Assembly: GCA_021292105.1 (NCBI GenBank)
Contig: CM037869.1
Location: 50,771,851 to 50,835,850, forward strand
From: Anadara kagoshimensis
Lineage: Eukaryota; Mollusca; Bivalvia; Arcoida; Arcidae
Length of the DNA stretch: 64,000 nucleotides
Reading direction: 5' to 3'
How positions within the stretch are numbered: the stretch's first letter is position 1; the number at the start of each line of letters is the position of its first letter. Of the stretch, positions 56,980 to 64,000 are shown piece by piece. A program made the translations under genes and the position numbers. Below the pieces are notes generated by a model. It was not told the origin of the DNA. It saw only the letters and a program-made list of their open reading frames with translations, and made no database searches.

Positions 56980-57620
56980 GAGAAAATTAGAACTCACGAA
57001 AAGGATTCGAGACTCGGCTGCCGAGTCAACGAAATATGGATAGCTGGTTACATAGCTAACAAGGGATGGAGTTAAACTGATTCCTAAACTTAACGTTAAA
57101 CTTCCAATAGTTCTGTACTTAATGTTGTCAAGTTTTTTATATTTGTGGAGATGACCCGATGATTTCTAAATGTCCATATTTTAGGGTTAATTAAGTCATC
57201 AATTGCAGTAGTTTATAAACTGTAGTTATTCAACTTCACTGTTAACACATTCTTGATAACCAATTAGACAGAAAGAAGTTTATTTATACTGAGAATTTAT
57301 TTACAAATGTTTTTAAACGTTTAAACGACGATTCAAATTTTGCCATTATCCGCTAAATTTAGAGTGGGTGTGAAAGGAAACTACACAACATTTTCTTTTG
57401 CGTTAAATGTGTTTCAAGCACTACTGATAACGAATTGTATTCCGAAACGGCCGTCTAGTGCTGTAAAATTATAACTGGTATAATATGTGATTTTGACACA
57501 ACATAGTATTCTTCACCTCTTCACTCCATTGTTACTGCGTCTTCCTTTATATAACATTACATAAGATACGCATGTAAAAAATGACATTTACACCTTGTTT
57601 TATTATTTATTTTATCCTTT
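56980..57620. other. Intergenic, no gene seen
   Basis: Contains a partial MITE (57000-57120, right end GTTAAACTTCCAATAGTTCT) and one copy of the AGCACTACTGATAACGAATT dispersed repeat near 57420-57470. Confidence 0.5.
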
Positions 57621-57626
57621 AATCAC

Positions 57627-57777
57627 GGTGGGATTGGCACGCTAGAGAACCCTGCTGTATAATGTCATTATCGCAATGCATAGGCTGAATTTCTGCACCT
57701 TCGGCTATAGCTGGCTGATGTCTTGATATAAGTGAAATATTCTTGTCAGGGACGTTAAACACCATTACTCAACTCAA
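57627..57777 (+). mobile_element. SINE 3' fragment
   Basis: Retains CCTGCTGTATAATG and GACGTTAAACACCATTACTC with a CTCAACTCAAC tail. The tRNA head is missing. Confidence 0.75.
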
Positions 57778-57779
57778 CT

Positions 57780-58225
57780 TCTTATCTATTTCCCCATTCA
57801 TTAAATTCTATGAAAAGTTTTTGATTTTTTTTCAAACAAATATTAGTATAGAAAATGGCTTCGTTTTTAGGCTTGAACAGTCAAAGTTAATATTTTAGTG
57901 GGTAATAATGAAAGTTCTTCCAAGCTATTCAACAAAGAAATTCTATATGTGGTGACACCAATGTGCTTCACATCTACAAAGCATACATGTACATTAAATT
58001 CAATTCCCACAGCTGACCTTACCCCTGGTACTTCAGTAGCGAAATATATGCAAGCATACGTAACTTTGTAAAACATTAAGAAAAAACAAAAAGATCTGAC
58101 CAATCAAATTTTTTTAAACAAACTAGAATCGAAATTTTACTTTGTGAATCAAAAACATACCCAATGTACAAATCCATATTCAGAGCCCAAAGCAAGAAGA
58201 AAATTTGAAAATTGACAAATCATGT
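57780..58225. other. Intergenic, no gene seen
   Basis: AT-rich. A 78-codon minus-strand frame (57867-58103) has no recognisable features. Confidence 0.45.
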
Positions 58226-59815
58226 AAGAGACGAGCACTCCTACCACGGAAGTTATGACTAAGCTTCAAATGTTACTCCCACCATGGAAGTTATGACTAA
58301 GCTTCACATGTTACTCCTACCACGGAAGTTATGACTAAGCTTCACATGTTAATCCCACTATGGAAGTTATGACTAAGCTTCACATGTTACTCCTACCACG
58401 GAAGTTATGACTAAGCTTCACATGTTACTCCTACCACTTAAGTTATGACTAAGCTTCACATGTTACTCCCACCACGGAAGTTATGACTAAGCTACACATG
58501 TTACTCCTACCACGGAAGTTATGACTAAGCTTCACATGTTACTCCCACCATGGAAGTTATGACTAAGCTTCACATGTTACTCCTACCACAGAAGTTATGT
58601 CTCAGCTTCACATGTTACTCCCACTATGGAAGTTATGACTAAGCTTCACATGTTACTCCTACCACAGAAGTTATGACTAAGCTTCACATGTTACTCCTAC
58701 CACAGAAGTTTTGACTTAGCTTCACATGTTACTCCCACTATGGAAGTTATGACTAAGCTTTACATATTACTCTCACCATGGAAGTTATGACTAAGCTTCA
58801 AATGTTACTCCCACCATGGAAGTTATGACTAAGCTTCACATGTTACTCCTACCACGGAAGTTATGACTAAGCTTCACATGTTAATCCCACTATGGAAGTT
58901 ATGACTAAGCTTCACATGTTACTCCTACCACGGAAGTTATGACTAAGCTTCACATGTTACTCCTACCACTTAAGTTATGACTAAGCTTCACATGTTACTC
59001 CCACCACGGAAGTTATGACTAAGCTACACATGTTACTCCTACCACGGAAGTTATGACTAAGCTTCACATGTTACTCCCACCATGGAAGTTATGACTAAGC
59101 TTCACATGTTACTCCTACCACAGAAGTTATGTCTCAGCTTCACATGTTACTCCCACTATGGAAGTTATGACTAAGCTTCACATGTTACTCCTACCACAGA
59201 AGTTATGACTAAGCTTCACATGTTACTCCTACCACAGAAGTTTTGACTTAGCTTCACATGTTACTCCCACTATGGAAGTTATGACTAAGCTTCACATGTT
59301 ACTGCCACCATGGAAGTTATGACTAAGCTTGACATGTTACTCCCACCATGGAAGTTTTGATTAAGCTTCACATGTTACTCCCACGATGGAAGTTATGACT
59401 AAGCTTCACATGTTACTTCCACCATGGAAGTTATGACTAAGCTTCATATGTTAATCCCACCATGGAAGTTATGACTAAGCTTCACATGTTACTCCCACCA
59501 TGGAAGTTATGACTAAGCTTCACATGTTACTCCCACCATGGAAGTTATGACTAAGCTTCACATGTTTCTCCCACCATGGAAGTTATAACTAAGCTTCACA
59601 TGTTACTCCCACCATGGAAGTTATGAGTAAGCTTAACATGTAACTTCCACCATGGAAGTTATCACTAAGCTTAACATGTTACTCCCACCATGGAAGTTAT
59701 GACTAAGCTTCACATGTTACTCCCACCATGGAAGTTATGACTAAGCTTCACATGTTACTCCTACCACAGAAGTTATGACTAAGCTTCACATGTTACTCCC
59801 ACCATGGACGTTATG
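58226..59815. repeat. 38-bp satellite array, about 42 units, with 532-bp higher-order period
   Basis: Unit GAAGTTATGACTAAGCTTCA plus CATGTTACTCCCACCATG (38 bp, with a HindIII-type AAGCTT and often CCATGG). Variant units (CTTCAAATG, TAATCCCACTATGG, CCACTTAAG, GCTACACATG, GTCTCAGC, TTTTGACTTAG) recur in the same order 532 bases apart, i.e. 14 units. For example CTTCAAATG sits at 58264 and 58796. All frames contain stops. Confidence 0.95.
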
Positions 59816-59951
59816 ACAAAAGAGTACATAATTGCAGATGATTTGACACAAAAATATAAGGAGAAATATACGTGTATGTAAACATTATTTGTAAAAGGAA
59901 GCTTTATCATCAGAAATCAACAATGAACATCCCCCGCCTTCATTGTACTTC

Positions 59952-60325
59952 TACAGATCTATCGAAAGTATAACAAATAGATAAATTAAAAGACATTGGT
60001 CGCTTAGATATGGACGAGTGTTGTCCGAATTACTGCCAATATTTATATATTGCGTTTGCCAAAAGAGCTACCGATTCGGCCCTTTTTCCTTATAGCTAAA
60101 AAGTGGTAGATATCAGCTACAAATTCGGCCCTTATTCCTTAATGCTAAAAAGTGGTAGATATGAGCTACCAATTCGGCCCTTATTTTTTATAGCTAAAAC
60201 GTGGTAGATATTAGATATGAGCTACCGATTTGGCCCTTATTCCTTATAGCTAAAAGGGATTAGATATGAGCTACCGTTTCGGCTTTTGATCTCGAAATTA
60301 TTGTTAAACTTTTGACAGACCTGTA
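59952..60325. mobile_element. MITE with internal tandem expansion
   Basis: Ends CAGATCTATCGAAAGTATAA and GTTAAACTTTTGACAGACCT with TA flanks. The interior (60065-60285) holds four to five imperfect units of about 55 bp containing AGCTACCGATTCGGCCCTTA and GCTAAAAAGTGGTAGATAT. Confidence 0.7.
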
Positions 60326-61060
60326 GGTGTAACTAAATCCATGTCATGTTAACCTAGACAACTTTTTTTTTACATCGAGTTTAAAAAAATATATTTAATT
60401 AACAAATAATATGTTCTTAAAACGCAATAAAATAATAGCGTGCACTATATATTGTTACCTGCTGTGCAAAATTTGAATGTCAGACTTCTTACAGAATATA
60501 TTTGGATTTGAAACAAATATTGTGAAATTTAATTCTGATATTGTTACTTTAATAAAAAATTTTGATTTATTTTGCACAACATGACAGATTTTTAGTAATA
60601 AATACCTTGGTTACTAACAAAACAATACTGTAAACGTTTTTAATTTCGCGTGTATTTATTTTCGCGGTACAAGAAATATTAACATATCGGCGTAGTTAAA
60701 CTTTCGCGTCGTTTTTCTTTAAATATGCAGCTGTACAAATTCATTGATATTTCATTGTCTAAATTCTTCGAAAACTTTAAATTCTGATATCTATCCATAT
60801 TTTATCATCTGTATACATCCCCTCAAATATACAAGACATTGTATACGTATATCACGTAATCAGGAACTATAATGGATTTGGACTTGATCCGGTTTTCCTA
60901 TTATTATAACACTTATGGTAAAATACAAGATAAAATGGTACAGGTTTCTGGATTTTCCCACCATTGCTGCTATTTCAATCCTGGAATTTGAACCTGATCT
61001 TTTGGTTTTTTTTTCTTTTACACTCTATGATGGGGTTCCGATCCGAATCCGAATCCGTTT
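60326..61060. other. Intergenic, no gene seen
   Basis: AT-rich. TTTCGCGTGTATTTATTTTC near 60645 resembles another dispersed repeat. No supported gene. Confidence 0.45.
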
Positions 61061-61062
61061 TT

Positions 61063-61237
61063 GCAAACGCCTTCTCCCTCCATTAGTCCGACACCGAACA
61101 CCCACTTCTTCCATCATGTGTCCCCATCTTACCCATCGTTATCTCAATGGAGAGGCATATATAGAAAAAAGTATATACGTGTACCATGATAGGAGAAGTG
61201 GGTGTTCGGTGTCGGACTAATGGTAGGAGAAGGCGTT
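61063..61237. repeat. Inverted repeat, 44 to 47-bp arms
   Basis: GCAAACGCCTTCTCCCTCCA to CCGAACACCCACTTCT (61063-61109) is mirrored at 61194-61237 (AGAAGTGGGTGTTCGGTGTC to GGAGAAGGCGTT). The loop is 84 bases. The 101-codon frame across it is not supported as a gene. Confidence 0.8.
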
Positions 61238-61317
61238 CGGTCCGTAAAAACCAGATTTGGATACCATCCAGATCAATTAAATGTCAATCAGAAATACTAT
61301 TGTTGTTTCGTTTTTTT

Positions 61318-61338
61318 AATTATTTTATTATTATTATG

Positions 61339-61377
<39 letters not shown>

Positions 61378-61408
61378 TCGATTTTTTTTATTTATTTATT
61401 TATTTATT
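61318..61408. repeat. (ATT)n and (TTTA)n microsatellites
   Basis: ATT triplets to 61376, then TTTA units. They lie in the polypyrimidine-rich sequence before the acceptor at 61425. Confidence 0.9.
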
Positions 61409-61425
61409 TTTTGTTTTCATTATAG

Positions 61426-62341
61426 GATATAGAGGAGAAATTATCTTTTTTGGAGGAGGAAAAAGTTTATTGCTCCCAAGTGCAAAATTTACAAAATGAA
61501 ATATATGAAAAAGAGACAAATGATATGAATGCTATGGATTTGAAGATGGAGAGGTTATATGATGAAAAGGTCCAATCACTGGTTGAAGAAGAAATAAAAA
61601 GATGCAAGATGCTTAGGTACGATAGCGTTTGCACCAATTGTAGCATGACCTTTACGACAAAGGATGGGCTGCAAGAAGATAAGAAGGATGAGGAATGGTG
61701 CAAACGATACAGATATAGACTAATAAACCTTAACGTTTACAAAAATCTGAGGAAACAGAACACGTATCACAACAGATGAAAAACAAAAAGAATAAAGAAA
61801 GGAAACAGAAAAAATATACAAAGATGATAACCCCTCGTACAAGGAGCGAAGTGACGTTACCTTGTATGTTTTAGTGGAAAGACTTCTGTCTAATAGTAAG
61901 TGTAATGTTTTGTATATACATCATTCACAGATAAGTAATATTTAGATAATAGAATAAATACATAGGTATATACGTATACTTATAAATCATTAAGTAATAT
62001 TTAGATAGTACGACATAATTTATTTAGTATTTTATTATAATTTATTTGATATTTTATTATAATGCATTTACTATATTTTATCAGAAACCCAGACATGAAA
62101 GTCAGAGAATGAAGAGGAGCAGAAAAGTAAACAAATAACAATTCACGTATTTTTTTTAGAAATCTTTTGAATTTATTACTTTTTTATTTCAGATTATATA
62201 AATGATGCTTCCGACGTTGCGGACGATGTCGGCGATTCAGAGTCAGAAGCTCTTAAATGTTTAGAGGAGGAGGAAATGAAACTTTACTCCTCCTTTATCG
62301 CCAACTATGACTCCGAGGAAGATGATGCAGGAACCACCTAG
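61426..62341 (+). pseudogene. Two-exon coding region, unrecognised, with two apparent frameshifts
   Basis: Exon 1 follows a good acceptor (TTTTCATTATAG) and opens DIEEKLSFLEEEKVYCSQVQ: an acidic coiled-coil-like helix, then VCTNCSMTF, a CxxC pair that may begin a zinc site. This frame reaches a TGA at 61777. Coding-like sequence carries on in a second frame (SEETEHVSQQMKNKKNKERK, from about 61746) and a third (DDNPSYKERSDVTLYVLVER, from about 61822), up to a strong donor GTAAGTG at 61896. Exon 2 (62193-62341), after TTTTTTATTTCAG, joins in exactly the matching phase, reads DASDVADDVGDSESEALKC and an acidic tail, and ends TAG. Two 1-base losses, one in an A-run, would explain the frames: decay or assembly error. 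Earlier exons are not identified. I recognise no family. Confidence 0.45.
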
Positions 62342-62875
62342 GTTCGAATTCCAAGCTGGCGAAATGTGAGGAAGTTTTAAAGTTGCCTTGAAAAATGTCA
62401 GCTATTGTATACGAACAATTAATTTGTTTTTCAAACTGAGCAAAATCGTTATATAAGGAAATATATACAGGGCTTTCCTATGATAATGAGTACAATGGGT
62501 TAGAAAGGAAATCCGTCGTAACTAAATTCACTTTTTTCCTGGAGGCTTGTTTAAAATCTTAAGTTACTTGATAAGGAAGTAAATCGTTTTATCACATAAC
62601 CATAAAACACGAATATATTATTGACAGTGAAATAACAAGATCCAGTAAATCTAGTAAAATAAGTTTTATGTTTGTTTTAAAAGCCAAGGTTCTTTTTTAG
62701 TTTTTAACTCATTAAATTCTTTGTTACAACGTTGAAGATCGTCGTTTGTTATTACTTTATACAAAAAACAAATGAAGAAAATACAAAGAAAAAAAAACCC
62801 CAAAAACCCAAATCAATGTTCTAACCGCAATTCCAAAGGAAAATATAGCAAATTTAGTTAAACATGTAGCGTTGA
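62342..62875 (+). repeat. Dispersed repeat (copy of 22845-23200)
   Basis: Starts right after the exon 2 stop with GTTCGAATTCCAAGCTGG. The last part (62710-62875) is unique and A-rich. Confidence 0.6.
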
Positions 62876-62993
62876 GAACGATGTCGGCAATTCACAGTCA
62901 GAGGCTCTCAAATGTTTTGAGGAGGAGGAATTGAAATTTTACTCCTCTTTTATCGCAAACTGCGACTCTGAGGAAGAGGATGCAGGAAGCTAG
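62876..62993 (+). pseudogene. Duplicate of the last exon of the 61.4-62.3 kb coding region
   Basis: Reads ENDVGNSQSEALKCFEEEEL, then KFYSSFIANCDSEEEDAGS and TAG, keeping the frame and ending of exon 2. No acceptor resembling the one at 62192 precedes it, so it is probably not spliced. The downstream repeat is duplicated together with it. Confidence 0.6.
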
Positions 62994-64000
62994 GTTCGAA
63001 TTCCGAGCTGGCAAAGTGTGAGGAAGTTTTAAAGTTGTCTTGTAAAATTTCAGTTATTTTGTACGAACAATTAATTATTTTCAAACTGATCAAAATCATT
63101 ATATCAGGAAATATATACAGGGCTTTCCTATGATAATGAATACAATGGGTTAGAAAGGAAATCCGTCGTAACTAAAGTTCACTTTTTTCCTTGTGGCTTG
63201 TTTAAAATTTTAAATTGCTTGATAAGGAAGTAAATTGAGTTAAATTAAATACAAAAAATGACTTTTTATATTTTTGTATTATATTAAAAGTTTGTTGATT
63301 TTAATCATATTTAAGCTTGGCGAATTCAATTTTGTTTTTACCTCATTTATATTTCTAATCAAAAGCTTTTAGTGACTATTAATTTCCTATATCAGACAGA
63401 CATGTACAAATCATAATCTAAAAGCAAAGTTAAAATTTAAAAATTAGCAATTAAAGTTCAATACGTAGATTTCAAAAAGGCAGGTTTTGGAGGGTGCTAC
63501 TTTTTTTTAAACTTTTTTTTGAGTTATCTTTTTGCTTCTTAGCAATTATGTTAACCGAATCAAACAATGGGGCTGCGCACAGATATAAATCTATAAGGTA
63601 GACATTTACAAATGTATTGTTTTTCCGTTGTATTTTCTTTTCTAGCTCGTTTTGACATTTACCTGAAATAAAATTGGAACAGTACTAAAGTCCCACAACC
63701 TAATCTGCAGACTCAAGATGTATACTTTGCTTTGGGATTCTGGTTTTGACATGGATTGGTATGTTTGAAGGTTCTCGAGATGTAGCTAACGAGGTGAAAA
63801 GATGAATTGCTGATACCTATACGGCACAAACTGCTTAATTCATCTACACCTTTTGACAGGTCTGTAGTTTGTCCTTTATCAATTCAATGCCTCTTGATGC
63901 CAATTATTTTTATGTTCTTGTTCATTGCAAGTTATATTAGCCCAATGATATAGAGAAAAATAAAAACTAACTTAAACTAATACTTCAGGCCTATTAATTG
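62994..64000 (+). repeat. Dispersed repeat, then sequence matching 23220-23480
   Basis: 62994-63240 repeats 62342-62580. 63240-63700 is AT-rich with no gene seen. 63715-64000 follows 23200-23480 base for base apart from scattered changes, including a MITE right end (CCTTTTGACAGGTCTGTAG at 63850). Confidence 0.6.

Larger units (their letters stand above)
50145..56980. repeat. Segmental block A, copy 4 (carries gene 4)
   Basis: Full set of block A landmarks with four additions: a 25-bp tandem array, a 376-bp MITE, about 1.37 kb in the 3' flank and a second upstream cassette. Confidence 0.85.

Noticed and set aside
58226-59815. CRISPR-like array of regular short repeats
   Set aside because: Units are contiguous with no unique spacers, and the context is animal DNA. 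It is a satellite.
60915-61220. 101-codon plus frame
   Set aside because: It runs across a long inverted repeat and has no recognisable protein features.

Overview
The window is AT-rich, intron-poor, repeat-saturated metazoan DNA. The dispersed repeats (tRNA-headed SINEs ending in (ACTC)n, roughly 200-bp MITEs with a CTGTCGAAAGTTTAACAC-type inverted terminus, a tandem-repeat-bearing element bounded by AGCTCACCTGA and GGGCCTCTTG, and a reverse transcriptase with a YIDD box) together with the gene family point to a mollusc, most likely a bivalve. The species cannot be named from the sequence.

The core content is a minus-strand array of Mab-21-type nucleotidyltransferase genes, the superfamily of cGAS and the cGAS-like receptors (cGLRs). 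Three are single-exon, open genes of 630 to 631 codons: gene 1 (2297-4189), gene 2 (19058-20953) and gene 4 (54416-56308). Gene 3 (31251-33119) is frameshifted. Gene 5 (34777-36707) is a C-terminal remnant split by a retroelement. Two further copies survive only as the last codons plus 3' flank (about 10.17 and 42.61 kb). Every N-terminal half that is present keeps the GS motif, the D-x-D pair and the third aspartate.

The array grew by segmental duplication. Block A (gene plus flanks) occurs at about 1-4.6, 16.7-21.3, 29.5-33.5 and 50.1-57.0 kb. Block B (5.0-7.4 kb) recurs at 37.1-39.6 kb. Block C (7.7-16.7 kb) recurs at 40.7-50.1 kb. Part of the 6.7-8.35 kb stretch recurs around 23.9-29.5 kb, where it is split by a 3,956-bp element with 31-bp inverted termini. 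Each gene is preceded 100 to 400 bases upstream of its ATG by a conserved inverted-repeat cassette carrying two AGGTCA-like half-sites 7 bases apart. Blocks B1 and B2 carry an inverted copy of that upstream region facing away from the genes with no gene behind it.

The right end (57-64 kb) is mostly different. It holds a 1.6-kb satellite of 38-bp units with a 14-unit higher-order period, a MITE with an internal tandem expansion, a foldback repeat, and a decayed or mis-assembled two-exon coding region (61426-62341) whose last exon is duplicated about 0.65 kb downstream. The final 1.6 kb matches sequence upstream of gene 2, which suggests that the repeat pattern continues outside the window.

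By family knowledge, these proteins would sense a ligand (often double-stranded RNA or another nucleic acid) and make a nucleotide second messenger. Ligand, product and expression cannot be read from the sequence. Nearly all other short open frames in the window are chance frames inside repeats.
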